Shown piece after piece: positions 1 to 11,351 of a stretch of DNA of 64,000 bases. Source of the DNA: Triglochin maritima (Eukaryota > Streptophyta > Magnoliopsida > Alismatales > Juncaginaceae). The translations under genes were made by a program, and so were the position numbers. The stretch is from the NCBI GenBank assembly GCA_963682175.1, contig OY821788.1, positions 15,270,001 through 15,334,000 of the forward strand, in the 5' to 3' direction. The notes beneath the pieces were generated by a model. That model worked only from the letters and a program-made list of their open reading frames with translations. It had not been told where the DNA came from and did not search any database. Every line of letters begins with the position of its first letter. The first letter of the stretch is position 1.

Positions 1-207
1 TTTCACTACAAGATCTTTGTTTTTTATAATTATCTGGCTTTTGCGGTTAAGCACATATGTTTGTGTTGAATGACAAGTTACATCTTCTCAATTATTTTTT
101 GTGACATATTTTGAGAACTAAAAGTTGTTATGATAGAATGAAACATGGATTTGAATTTCCCTCGTCACACTGATTCGTTTAATTAAGTACCACGTTTGTC
201 TTTTTCT
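1..207. other. Flanking AT-rich DNA, no gene seen
   Basis: AT-rich sequence to the left of the CACTA element. I see no coding region or repeat in it. Its last three bases (205-207, TCT) are the left target-site copy of the CACTA insertion; the same three bases follow the right end at 21914-21916. It was therefore once joined to the sequence that now starts at 21917. Confidence 0.6.
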
Positions 208-230
208 CACTAGTGCAGAATACAGTATAT

Positions 231-415
231 TCGTCGGCCAATAAACGTCGGTCGTATTAACAGACAACGTCTATACTAATAGACGTCTGTTAATACGACT
301 GACGTCTATTGGCCGGAAAGGTCGGGGTATAGACGTCGGTTGTATAACGGCCGACGTCTATTGAGCGAGAGGTCGGGGCATAGACGTCGGTGAGATGATA
401 CAACCGACGTGTATA
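231..415. repeat. CACTA left subterminal repeats with long hairpin
   Basis: Alternating copies of ACGTCGG and CCGACGT or CGTCTAT. Positions 235-277 and 279-315 form a near-perfect inverted repeat: a stem of about 37 bp with two mismatches, a 3-nt bulge and a very short loop. Subterminal arrays like this are the usual transposase-binding regions of CACTA elements (family knowledge). The hairpin is seen directly. Confidence 0.8.
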
Positions 416-831
416 GGTCTTCAAGTCGTGAAAACCCCCCTTCATTTTTTATGTTTCATCCCGACGAAAACCAGACCAAACCCTAGCCGACCCTTCCACA
501 CCGACCGACCAACCCTTTCGACTGATCGACCGACCCATCCACACCTCCACGACCGTCCGCTGATGGTAGAGTTCCAATACTACAGCCACCCGCGACCTCT
601 CCTCCGTCGTGACCTCGACAGCCACCGCGATCTATCCGACTTTGAGGTGAATCTCTCAACGTTTGTTGGTTAGTTTAGATTTTGATTTGCATTTCATTGT
701 CATCTTTAACTTTAGATCCATCTCATTGCAGTGAAGAAATGTTTCCGCCGAGAAACCCAATTCCGATTCTGGTAAAGATGCTCACATTTAGGTTTATCGA
801 TTTGGGTTTTAATGTGTTAGGAATCGTGGAT

Positions 832-1367
832 TGTTTTCACGTTTGTACATATTTTGTGTGTCTTGTTTTATTGCATTTTCTTTTGTTTGTATTACTAGGG
901 TCATGTTAGTGATGTGATGCATTTAAAATTGATATATCTGTTTGTCATGATCCTTGGGTGACTTGTCTTCTTTTGCTTGCCTAGTGCTTTAAAAGTTTCA
1001 CATTTCTTTCAAAATCTTCATGTGTTTGCGGAAGAAAATGTTTTGTGGGTTTTGCGTGTGTTTAACATGTGCAAAACCGTTGAGAGACAAAGTCAAAAGA
1101 AAGCTCCTAAAATTTTCTTGAACATGATGCATTAGGATATCTACTATACCGGCTTTAGGTCTAATTGAGTTGTAAGGATGCACCCCGATTTTCCCTCGGG
1201 AGGCGAGTAATCATAGGGTTTCAGTACTCAAACAACTAAAGAAGTCCACCGTGAACCTAGTGAGTCAAATAATTCATGTCTGTTAGTATAAGGAAGTTTG
1301 TCGTAGTCAGGGACCCTTAAATCTTGTTGTGAAACTGTAAGTGTAGGGGTTTTGGTTCCCATGTAGA

Positions 1368-1398
<31 letters not shown>

Positions 1399-2401
1399 GT
1401 GGTGTTCTCTTTTCCCGCACGACTCCTATCACTTGGGAAATAAGGTCTGAGGGGACTTAGTGCCTGGTGCTTTTGAGTCGTCTGACTTGGGATGCACCGA
1501 CCGAACTCCCGTTACACGGTTGGTAGGGATCGCCCTATGTGGAGATTTGGGGCAAGGTGTACGTGATAGTGTAAGTCCTCACAGGAAATGATGCATGAAA
1601 CCCGTGTAATGTTGCAAAGAGAATCAAACACCAACTAATGTAATGTTGCAAAGAGAAAAAAAACCAGTCAAATAAAAACGTTAATGGACTTTACACAATG
1701 TATCACTTTAAGAAGTTAAGATTGCCCAAGTCTTTCACCTAAGTCCTTAATTAACTTTCACGAATTATTCATTAGGCTAGGTGTGTGGACGGATTGCATA
1801 TATAGAGTCGGCCCGTAGAATTACGTGTCCAAGGATCGACAAAAATAAGCTCATCGAGTCGTGTTGCTAGGTTGAATAATGCATCTATGTTTTGATTTTG
1901 TGGGTATATGCGCTGAAACCCCTCATGAGACAACACTCCTCCTCCTTGGCGACAAGGAGGTTTAACGGCTTGTTGCACGTGCTAAGTGCAACCATGATTC
2001 CTACGAAAGTGAGTTAGGATTTCCCTGTTTTCCGTATGCTTTTTACTTTCTTTCATTTTTTTCCTTTCTTTGTTTTGCTTGGGACTAGCAAAAGTTAGGT
2101 GTGGGGGTATTTGATTGACATCATATCATGCATATATTTGTGTCTTATATCCTATATTTTTTGCCTAAGCAATGCTACTTAACGAGTTTTATGTTTAAGT
2201 TTAAGGAATAAACAGGTTGGAAGAGAAAAGGCATAAAAGGACCTAAAAGCAAGAAAAATGACTGAGTTGTGAGACTTGAGGACTAAGATGCATGGGAGAA
2301 GGACCTGAATGAAAGCACAAAGGACCATGAGCAAATTAAGAAAGTCCATACCATCATGAGGAGTAATTTGGCAATTCAATTCGGGCCTAAACTCCACCAC
2401 A
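832..2401 (+). other. Inverted 3' terminal segment of element C (internal 3' region, PPT, LTR fragment)
   Basis: This block reads on the plus strand although the rest of element C reads on the minus strand. 832-2096 matches, in reverse complement, the 3' internal region of element A (about 42243-43460). 2097-2111 is a polypurine tract (AGGTGTGGGGGTATT). 2112-2401 matches the first 290 bp of the LTR at 11352-12508 read on the minus strand, then stops abruptly. 2402 onward is a second C-rich tract, the internal PPT on the minus strand. Inverting 832-2401 would restore the order seen in elements A and B, apart from the missing rest of the LTR. Positions 1366-1398 hold an (AAAT)n microsatellite. 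Confidence 0.75.
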
Positions 2402-3798
2402 CCCCCCACCTAATCCATGCATTTCCTCAATGTATACCAGAATGGCGCCAATGCATGGATAGGGTGTACCAGACTAATGACGGCTGCCCCAGTTGCTCGA
2501 AGAGGCACCTCGCTCAAGAGCCGACAACTTCCTATAAATCTTTCCATTTTTCTTTGCTAAAATGACATTTTGCTGCTCAACCTCCATCTCAGATATGTCC
2601 GTGTTAAAGAGCGTTCCCGAGCTCACAGATGAGTTTGGGGAACTGGCTCTAACATCCTCCTTCATGTAATCGGGCACCCACGACTGTGAAAGGCAATGGT
2701 GAAATGACGGGGTCATCTCCACTTCCTCGAGGTCGATGCCTTGGAGCCGCGGCAAGCGCTCAAGTCATGGGATGTCCAACATGCCACACAATTTGGTCAC
2801 CAGAGCAGTGTATTTCTTTAAGCTTGGCATTCACCAAAACGTCGAACAATGTTCGACAAATGCAATGAGGTGAACCATCCATGAGACTATACACCATTTG
2901 CAAACTAGGTGTGAAGAATGTGGAGGTCCGCTCTTGGCCTAACACATTCCTACACACCTACCTGGCTACAATGTGCACATTGGAGTAAATGTGCGCATTG
3001 GGTATTCCCTCGTGCGATGAAATGGGTTGCCCACGCCCAAGCATAGATCGGTAAAATTAATGTCGCGGATGGGTGCGAGATCATCGACTACGGGGATCCC
3101 AGTCGCGTCGGAGATCAATTGGGGTGTCACGGTGTGCTCCACCCCTCTAAGAGTGACACTAAACTCGAGTGGTCAGGTCAGGTCACACTCGAGTTTAGAA
3201 AAGAACTCATGTACGAGAGGTTCTACAGACATGGTTTCATCACCCTCATACAACAAATGATGCCATACATGGTTCTCCGAACTTGCGAATCAGGGAGGCA
3301 AAATTAAGTTCTGAAATTAAATGTGGGCTGGCCATACCTGCACCTACCTTGGTGAGCTTTAACGGTGGAACACGTGGCGGCAAGGACGAACACGACGCTC
3401 AAGGAGTGGAGATCACAGCACGTCGACTCTAGCAGCAAACAAAATCGCAACCCAACTCAACTGACAGAAGACACAAGCGTGCACGACCCGACGAAGAAAG
3501 AAGAGTTAATCTCCACAACAAACCGCTGATTGGTAGTCCGTAACCGCTGATTAGCAATCTGTTTGCGAGATCTGGGAAAGGGATTTGGGTGGTGGCAGCA
3601 AGGAGGTGAAAAAATACATTTTTCGTTGGGTGGATGATGGGTAGGGCAACGAAAATGCGTTTTTAACAAAGGAGAAAGGAAAAATATCCAAAAGGCACTT
3701 CTATTTTTTCTTTTTCTTTTTTTTCTTTTCTATATATATATTTTTTCTTCTTTTATTTTGTTTAAGATATGTACAACCAAATGAAGGGATGGATCACG
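2402..3798 (-). other. Unidentified region of element C between internal PPT and integrase
   Basis: Starts at the internal polypurine tract (CCCCCCACCTAA at 2402-2413 on the plus strand). It holds several short open stretches on the minus strand (about 2474-2755, 2760-2957 and 3457-3669) in different frames. In Athila elements an extra ORF often lies between integrase and the 3' LTR, so these may be its remains. I do not recognise a domain and assign no function. Confidence 0.4.
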
Positions 3799-6700
3799 TC
3801 AAGTGACCACATCCGCGGGGAGTTCGTGTAAAGACACGACTTTTACCTCGACTTCTTTTGTGGTCCGTTCCAAGTACGGTTTGAGGCGTTGTCCATTAAC
3901 CATGAACACTTCCACATTTCTTGGGTTTTGAATCTCAACTGCCTCATGAGGGGAGAGGGTTAAAACAATAAAGTGTAGGATTTCGTGTCCCCGTGTATGT
4001 ATATATTTAAAAAAAATTAGTACAACATACAAGATCGATTTGATATTTTCATTGATTTTACGTACATGTATTTGTTTATTCTAATATCATGCATTCCTAC
4101 ACATATTAAAATAAACAAAGGAAAGAGGATCATACCCAAAGGTTCTTTAAAACCTTTCAGAAGATCCAGAGTTCCATTGCTCGTCGAATCGCCCGCCGAT
4201 TCGCCTCCAAGTGTTCACCAAACTCTAAACAAGATTAGAGAGAAAAGAGTTAGCCAATCAATCACTAATTAGGCTTAGAATCTAGCTAATAACCCCTCTT
4301 TAAGCTCCTGAGATTTCTATCTCCAAAACTTACAACTATTAAGAGATTTTCGTGGTGATTAAGGGAGAGATTAATGAGAGAAATAATTTTTGCATTAACA
4401 TAAACAAGTAGGATGAGGGGTCCTTTTATAGGCTCCAAAAATATCCTTATCAAGAACTATTATTTAGTCATGATCTCTTGCTTATTCTCTCCTAATATTA
4501 ATCTCAAATTGCCATATAAGGATCCTAAAAAACGTTTGATTAAATCTGGAATTAATCCAACCCATGATCTAATTATTCTCTTAATAATTCAGGCCAAAAT
4601 TGTGCTTTTCGGTTGACCAATAATTCTTCTCGGTTAACCGAACCATTCGGTTTTAACACATGTTGGGTGGACCGTGAGCTAGACGGTCGACCGAATATGC
4701 ATGATAAAAATTCTCTGGAAAAATTCGGAGGATCCACGTCTTCCTCCGGTCGACTGTTGACCCACCAAAATTTCTCCTGGCGAACATTCATTGGATGACC
4801 GTGTCACCTTCGGTCTACCAAAAATATCCGAAGATATTCTCTCTCGGTTGACTGTTCACGCTCGGTTGACCGAACCCAATTGTCTAGGCACTCCTGACAA
4901 TTTTGGTCAACCAATTGTGTTTATCCGTTCCCCGTTCGGTTGACCGTTCCGAAGACACGTCGGTGGACCGAACCCTAAACGGTTCACCGTGTTTGACCCC
5001 GATTTTGCCTTTGTCAAATTTTGGATTTATTTCCAACAAAATTTGATCTTTTGGGGTTTTTAGCAAATTCATATCTTATGTAATATATTATCCTATGTAA
5101 TATCAAATTATTACACCCCATACTATATACACCTCATATGAATTTATTAAGATTCTAATTTTGTCAATTCTCATGACATAATGATTTTATTCATTCACCA
5201 CATGTGTCCCTTTTTCACATGAAACCCGACACATCATATGAATTCAAAATCAAGCTTCTTGTTTCCCAGTTTAAGAATATATACAAAGTAGAAATGTGTC
5301 ACCTTTGTATTATATTTATTTCTTGATCTCTTTAAGTTAATTATAACTATGTACCTTAACTCAAGTTACATTGTGCACCTTATAATTTTGCTTTATCAAG
5401 GGGCCCACTAATATCATCACTCAATTAAGAGGGGCAACGATAATTGTTTGACTAACTATCTTTTCCAGCACAAGTCATGTTCAATCAACTATTGTCTTTA
5501 TCACTATACTCATTGATAGCTTTTGACAATAATGAAATTAAGCACTTCTTGAGTGAAAAGATATAAGTCTCATATCTTAGGATCCAAGACACAGTAAAAC
5601 ATTAATGACACGAAACACAATTCCATAATGTTTTACTTGTTAGGTCTATTCAATATATAAAAGTAATCTTTTCCTCTTTTATATACTCGTGTCGTCAATT
5701 ATTTGTAGAGCTCCAACAATAGATGACAAACACGACAATATTATCTCGGTGATTAATGTTCCATGTTAATTACCGTGATTGTGAATAACTCTGATTTATG
5801 TAAACCATTATCTTTTAGAGCTCTATGTTTAAGGACCAAGCACCTCTTCCTTAACACTTCCAAAAGACGAATACCATAATAAAGGAACAAAATGTTTGCA
5901 CATCCAATTCATAATAATTGACATATAAAAGTAAAACTTTTAAAACACATTCCTTTCATAAAGGGCCCAGACCAACGACTCTGAAGTTTTCCCGGAAACA
6001 AGTGGAGGCGAGAATTATACAACAAGACCTTTTGTCCCACCGTGAAGATTTTGATTCGGACCAAGCGGTCGTGGAAAATTTTAGTGCGGTACTTGCAGAT
6101 CTTGGCATTCTCATAGGCTTCATTTCTCAATTCCTCCAACTCGTTGAGGTCTAGCTTGCGATTGGCACCGGAAACATCAAGACTCATGTTAAGATGTTTG
6201 ATTGCCCACAATGCCCGGTGCTCAAGCTCTACCGGAAGATGGCAAGCTTTGCCATAAACTAGCCGGTAGGGGGACATGTTAAGGTCGGTTTTAAATGCAG
6301 TGCGGAAGGCCCACAATGCATTATTAAGCTTGACCGACCAATCTTTCCTTGAAGCATTGACCGTTTTCTCAAGAATTTGCTTGAGCTGACGGTTGGAAAT
6401 TTCCACCTGGCCACTAGTTTGAGGATGATAAGGTGTGGCCAACTTGTGCGTGATGGAATATTTCCTCAACACTGCCTCGAGGGATCGGTTCACAAAGTGC
6501 GTCACCCGGTCACTTATGATACAATGAGGTGTCCCAAACCTCGCAGAGATGTGTTCTGTAAGAAATTTGATCACCACCTTGCGATCATTAGTGCGAGTGG
6601 GGATTGCTTCAACCCACTTCGACACATAATCAACCGCCACAAGAATGTAGGTGTGACCATGGGACACAGGGAAAGGACCGATGAAGTCAATTCCCAAACA

Positions 6701-7077
6701 TCAAAGATGTTGACCACTAAGATAGGATTGAGTGGCATCATATCTCGTCTTCCAATGCGGCCGACACATTGGCACCTATCGCATGCTTTGCAAAATGCGA
6801 AAGCATATTGGTGCAACGTGGGCTAGTAAAAGCCGAATTAGAGCACTTTGGCAGCGGTTTTCTTGGCACCGAAGTGCCCACCACATGCCTCCTTCTGGCA
6901 AAAGGACAAGACGCTCTGAATCTCATCGTTAGGGAGGCACATTCTTATGATTTGATTGGCACAGTACTTAAATAAGTAGGGATCATCCCAATAGAAGTGC
7001 CTGACTAACGAATTAAACTTTGCTTTCTCATTTTTTGTCCAACGAGATGGCACCTCCCCGGTTGCTAAATAGTTCAC
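3799..7077 (-). pseudogene. Athila-type integrase, broken and split by a solo LTR
   Basis: The zinc-binding N-terminal part is at 7077-6838; the position expected for the first histidine ligand appears to be Gln (SFCQKEACGG). A shifted segment follows at 6816-6571. The core is at 6697-5964: the catalytic acidic residues are visible in [16 protein letters not shown] (the usual Gly after SDR is Val) and the Glu of TSGQVEISN. The C-terminal piece is at 3968-3799 and contains the typical VNGQRLKPY tail. The two core pieces are separated by the LTR insertion 3974-5958, flanked by TAAAG. Frameshifts separate the N-terminal and core parts. In a working element it would join cDNA ends to chromosomal DNA; this copy cannot be made as one protein. 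Confidence 0.85.
3974..5958 (-). mobile_element. LTR insertion, probably a 2 kb copia-type solo LTR
   Basis: TG..CA ends (on the minus strand TGAAAGGAATG to ATCCTACA) are flanked by the perfect 5-bp TSD TAAAG at 3969-3973 and 5959-5963, inside the integrase of element C. No coding domain is visible. The left half (4610-4995) carries CGGTTGACCG-like palindromes related to those in other LTRs of the window. The text TTTCCAACA at about 5030-5038 looks like an LTR start on the minus strand, so a rearranged element rather than a simple solo LTR is possible. Its 3' end ATCCTACA resembles the end of the copia LTRs at 39168 and 45816. Confidence 0.7.
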
Positions 7078-7081
7078 AATG

Positions 7082-7552
7082 TTAGTGAACCAGGGGTGAG
7101 GCTATTGCCATAAGGTTCTCATCAGGGAAGAACTCATTCATCAGTGGGTCCGGTGAAAGATTAACTGGAATGCGAGAGAGGTGATCTGCCACGACATTCT
7201 CGCAACCCTTCTTGTCCCGTATTTCAAGGTCTAACTCCTGCAACAACAAGATCCAAAGCAATGTAGACAAAAGAGACGGGGTTTCACATCCTTTTTAGAC
7301 AAAAGGTAGCGAAGAGATGAGTGATCAGTGTAGATGATGACATGCGACCCAATGAGGTACTGCAAAAAAATCCAAAGCAAATATGATCGCGAGGAACTCT
7401 TTCTCAGTAACGGAGTAGTTGAGCTGGGCGTCATTCAGAGTGCGACTTGCATAGTAGATCACATGAGGCAATTTGTCGAATTTCTGACCCAAAACTGCTC
7501 CTATCACATAGTCAGATGCGTCACACATCAGCTCGAAAGGTAGAGTCCACAC
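7082..7552 (-). pseudogene. RNase H domain of element C, frameshifted
   Basis: Minus-strand RT-associated RNase H, which would degrade the RNA of RNA:DNA hybrids during reverse transcription. Conserved acidic sites are visible in order: CDASDYVIGAVLG, the Glu of VTEKEFLAI, and [10 protein letters not shown]. The first two lie in one frame (7552-7325), the third in another (7434-7231), and the trailing part ([10 protein letters not shown]) in a third (7270-7082), so at least two frameshifts occurred. A further frameshift near 7540 separates it from the reverse transcriptase. Confidence 0.8.
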
Positions 7553-8838
7553 ATGGGTGCCTTAACAATAGAAGCATAGGTCAACTCACGCTTCAGAAAC
7601 TCAAACGCAGTCATGCACTCCGGTGTGAACTCAAAAGAGGTACCTTTAGCAAACAAACTCGTCAAGGGGCGAGCTATCTTGCTGAAATCCTTAATAAACC
7701 GCCGGTAAAAACTGGCATGTCGAACGAATGACCAGATTTCTTTTACCGAGGTGGGTGGCGGAAGCTTAGAAATAAGCTCAATCTTTGCCCTATCCACCTT
7801 GATACCATGACAAGATACCACGTGACCCAATACGATGCGTTTTGTAACCATGAAGTGACACTTTTCCCAATCAAGGGCTAAGTTCATTTCCGAACACCTC
7901 TTAAGGACAAGGCTCAGGTGGTACAAACACTCATCAAAGGAGGTGCCATGAACCGAGAAATCATCCATGAAAATCTCAAGGAAGTTCTCGACCATGTCGG
8001 AAAAGATGCTCAACATGCAACGTTGGAATGTTGCTAGGGCATTGCATAGTCCAAAAGGCATACGTCTATAAGCAAACGTCCCAAAGGGGCATGTGAACAT
8101 GGTTTTCTCTTGGTCTTCAGGGGCAACTGGGATTTGATTGTACCTCGAATAACCATCAAGGATATAGTAATAGGTGTGCCCGGAGATTCTCTCCAACATC
8201 TAGTCGGTGAAAGGCAGAGGGAAGTGGTCCTGACGCATGACCGCATTCAACTTCCTATAGTCAATGCAGACTCGCAACTCAGTTTGAAGTCGTGTGGGTA
8301 CAAGCACATTGTTGTCATTCTGGACAACAGTGATACCCGACTTCTTGGGCACGACCTGGACAAGACTTACCCAAGCACTATCCGAAATGGGAAAAATCAT
8401 GCCATGATCTACACACTTGATGATCTCTTTCTTAATTACTTTTGTCATGGCTGGATTTAAACTTCTTTGTGGGTCGCGACGTCGTCGTGCCTCATCCTCC
8501 ATAAAGATGTTGTGCTGCATGACGTCGAGACTTATCCCTTTAATGTCCTTCAAGGACCACCCAATGGCTGATTTGTGCTCCTTTAGGACTTGAATCAGAT
8601 GTTCTTCGTGATCACCAGTCAACGTCAATGAAATAATCACCGGAAATAACTTATCGGGACGAAGAAACACGTGTCTCAGTTCCTTGGGGAGTTCATTAAG
8701 CTCAATTGTGGGTGGCTCCTCAAGGCGAGGAGTGATATCCAGCTCGAGATGTAACATATGAGGAGCTCGCATGTACTGAACAACATGCACATCATTGCTC
8801 AACTGTCCCCCATCCTCTTCATGATCGGAGTTATCCAT
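7528..8838 (-). pseudogene. Athila-type reverse transcriptase, in-frame stop
   Basis: Two collinear minus-strand segments in the same frame. 8838-8200 holds the palm entry region (SLNPAMTKVI, VCIDYRKLNAV). 8199-7528 holds MPFGLCNALATF and the catalytic box FMDDFSV (the family form of YxDD). They are separated by an in-frame TAG at 8202-8200, immediately after HFPLPFTD. The catalytic Asp pair is preserved. The enzyme would copy element RNA into cDNA; as it stands the gene is dead unless the stop is read through. It lies between protease and RNase H, the usual gypsy order. Confidence 0.88.
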
Positions 8839-8901
8839 GAAGTAAGCATTTAAGTTCTCATGAATCAGGGGGTACTCTTCTTCTATTTCTTCTTCAATGT
8901 C

Positions 8902-9605
8902 TCAGATAAGATTGATTTCCATGGGATCCTCGAAAGATGTCGGTTGCCTAGACATATTGAACACATGGAATGTCACGGTCAAGTTCCCGAACGACAATTT
9001 CATGAGTCCAGTATGACAATTGATCAAGGCATTTGACGTCGCCAAAAAAGGTCTACCCAAAATCAATGGAATCTGAGAGTGGGTAGTCTTGATTAGTTCA
9101 GTCTCAAGGACGAAGAATTCAACAGGAAATATGAAATCACCGACCTTGATTAGGAGGACATCTTCAATGACCCCCAATGAGACTTTGATCGAACGATCAG
9201 CCAACTGTAAAGTTGTTTTCGTAGGTTTGAGCTCGCCTAGGCTTAATCGTTGATACACAGAAGCTGGTAAGAGGTTAACCACCGATCCTAGATCTAACAA
9301 GACATTATTAATGCGAGAGTCCCCAATGATACATGAAATTGTTGGACTACCTGGGTCCTTCAATTTTACGTACGTTGGGTTCGAAATGATCGAGCTCACA
9401 TTAGCCACCAAAAGGTTTTATTAGGGATGTTGGTGTTCCTCTTAGTCGTACAGAGATCCTTCAGGAAGTTTGCATAGGGAGGTATTTGTTGAATCATGTC
9501 TAACAAAGGAATGTCGACATTCACTTTGTTGAATATGTCTAGCATTTTATCCACATTGTCACTCTTTTTCTTAGACAATCTATTAGGATATTGAGCCTTT
9601 GACAC
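8902..9605 (-). pseudogene. Gag-protease junction and aspartic protease of element C
   Basis: 9605-9396 carries the linker that precedes the protease in Athila-type elements (VDIPLLDMIQQIPPYANFL). 9411-8902 carries the protease, with the active-site Asp in LLDLGSVVNLLP and the second signature ILGRPFLAT. The D-L-G form, rather than D-T-G or D-S-G, is also seen in element A (FDLGASINLLP), so it looks like the lineage form and not damage. The two pieces are in different frames. The protease would cut the Gag-Pol precursor. Confidence 0.8.
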
Positions 9606-9831
9606 GTAGGTTTTCTGTGGTGCATAAGAAGGAGGCGTTGGTGTATTACCCTCACCCTCAGACTCTTTCTCACCATGATTCCCACAATGGGGCTACACAG
9701 ATGGATTTAGTGGCAACGAAATGTGGTTGTTGACCTGCTTCCCATTTCTCAGGGTCACAATGGCATTGCCATGGCCCACAAGTTCTTACACATAGTTCAC
9801 TTGCCCCCCTGTGGTCTTGAACTTGCAATTT

Positions 9832-10335
9832 TCATGTTCGAGTGATGTTGACCACGAGGGTTAGCCACAGGTTGGCTCGGCAGAGTCCCTCTCTCTCTCT
9901 CATGTACAGACTGAGCCATTGGCCCATCTGAAGCTCGAGAGATTTGATGGTCTTCTGATTCAAAATGAGGACTTGATTCGTGGATGACAAAGATTTTACA
10001 GAGTTCTCAAGTCCACGAGTTAAGTTCTCAAGCCAATTAAATCGGGTTTCCAAGTTGTTAGAATTTGGGAAACCTGGTGGGTTGGTGCTTTGACTTTAGG
10101 GTGGCTGATAAAACTGTGAATGCATGAGAGGTTGGTGTGGTATATTAGGTGGTCTAGAGAAGTTTGAAGGTGTCAAGAAATCGAATACCGAGCCAGGATT
10201 GACGACACACCACGTCAAATGGTCACTCTCTTCTCGTGCCCACACAAGCATGCACAAAGGTGCACACACACAAACCAAATCTTTTTTTTCGACAACTAAA
10301 ATAGAATGTGCGTAGGGGAGAAGACGGAAGGACAC
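9832..10335 (-). pseudogene. Gag C-terminal remnant of element C
   Basis: Short minus-strand pieces. 10335-10096 ends in a proline- and glutamine-rich stretch (PHQPLMHSQFYQPP). 10053-9832 is a likely helical stretch (LENLTRGLENSVKSL). This resembles the region between the zinc knuckle and protease in element A (45543-45330). The capsid-type gag core found in element A is absent, so most of gag has been lost. Confidence 0.5.
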
Positions 10336-11327
10336 AGAAAAGAGAATGACTCAGGAGAGAAGGGAAGAAGTCTTTATGCTACGGTGGGTGGGTACAGGTA
10401 AAAGCACACAAGCAAACAAGGCTCAAAAAACCTAATGTCACTATAGGTCCTTACAGCTAGACGACGCCTAACAACGAGGTCACGCAGCCTCAACATGCCT
10501 CACCTCCCTACGACGAGGACTACAAAGCCCAGCAAGTGAGGCAAGATCTGGAGATCTCGTCTCTCCTACTATCGACATAGTGGGCGACGCCGATCAGGTC
10601 ATGACGGTTGCGACCGGATCATTCTCCTAATGCGCCCGAGATCCTTAGGGCCAATGTCTACTTGATTTTAAAATTAGGCTCTTGATTAGTGTGGTTTTTG
10701 GGGCAAAGGAAAGGGTGATGAACTCCCCCACCTTATCTTATATGGGACAACCTCTCCTTAGTAGCGTTTTGGAGTCCTAATCTAGCAATCAACTCTCCAA
10801 ACAAAAGCTCAACTCACACTTGTTGCAATGCAATTCCTACTAACTAATGCATGGTCATACCAAATGCATGAATGAGTGTAGGAGATGCGTACCTCACGCC
10901 AGCGCTCAACAACTGAAAGAAAAGCTAAAACAAAAGACAAACTACGTGCCTAAGTCAAGTACATGATGTATGACCTAAAAAAGCAAGGATGCTTAATCTT
11001 TTGCTTTGGGTTTTAGGGTCCAAGTTGCTTAAAGGGAGATTGATTATTAATCTGGGGGCAAACTAAAAGTCAAAACATGCAAAATTTAGCCCCAGATTTC
11101 TATCACAGATACTTCAACAAGCCAAAGAAATTACAAGGGCAACAGAGATTACCAGACCGCCAGTTGGCGGTCATAGGCCGCTTGATTGGCGGTCCAACAC
11201 TCTCTGTTCGCCACCAAACTTCACCAGCTTCCATCACTTGAGCGTTAGAGTCTCCTAAAACAAAGAAAACTACAAAACAAAAATTAAATCTACTCGAATC
11301 GTCCAAACCAGAGTCTGGACTGGCACC
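10336..11327 (-). other. Leader region of element C with paired GC-rich palindromes
   Basis: No gene seen. Two palindromic copies lie about 150 bp inside the primer site: GACCGCCAGTTGGCGGTC at 11155-11172 and a related copy at 11176-11195. The same palindrome family occurs once or twice in the LTR (around 12099-12143). Confidence 0.6.
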
Positions 11328-11345
11328 TCCCTGGCAACGACGCCA
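11328..11345 (-). promoter_or_regulatory. Primer-binding site of element C (tRNA-Asp type)
   Basis: On the minus strand TGGCGTCGTTGCCAGGGA, six bases inside the LTR end. It is complementary to the 3' end of plant tRNA-Asp apart from two mismatches, both of the kind produced by deamination of methylated C. It marks the start of minus-strand DNA synthesis. Confidence 0.8.
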
Positions 11346-11351
11346 AAAACT

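Noticed and set aside
395..909. Open frames near the CACTA left end as genes
   Set aside because: They overlap subterminal repeats, have no domain, and the second is very Leu/Phe/Val-rich, typical of T-rich non-coding DNA.
832..2401. A separate plus-strand retrotransposon fragment
   Set aside because: Both edges coincide with breakpoints that restore the A/B layout when inverted, and the TSD TGGAT encloses it with element C.
6377..6826. Plus-strand ORF of 149 codons
   Set aside because: It is the reverse strand of the integrase core, which has clear catalytic motifs on the minus strand.
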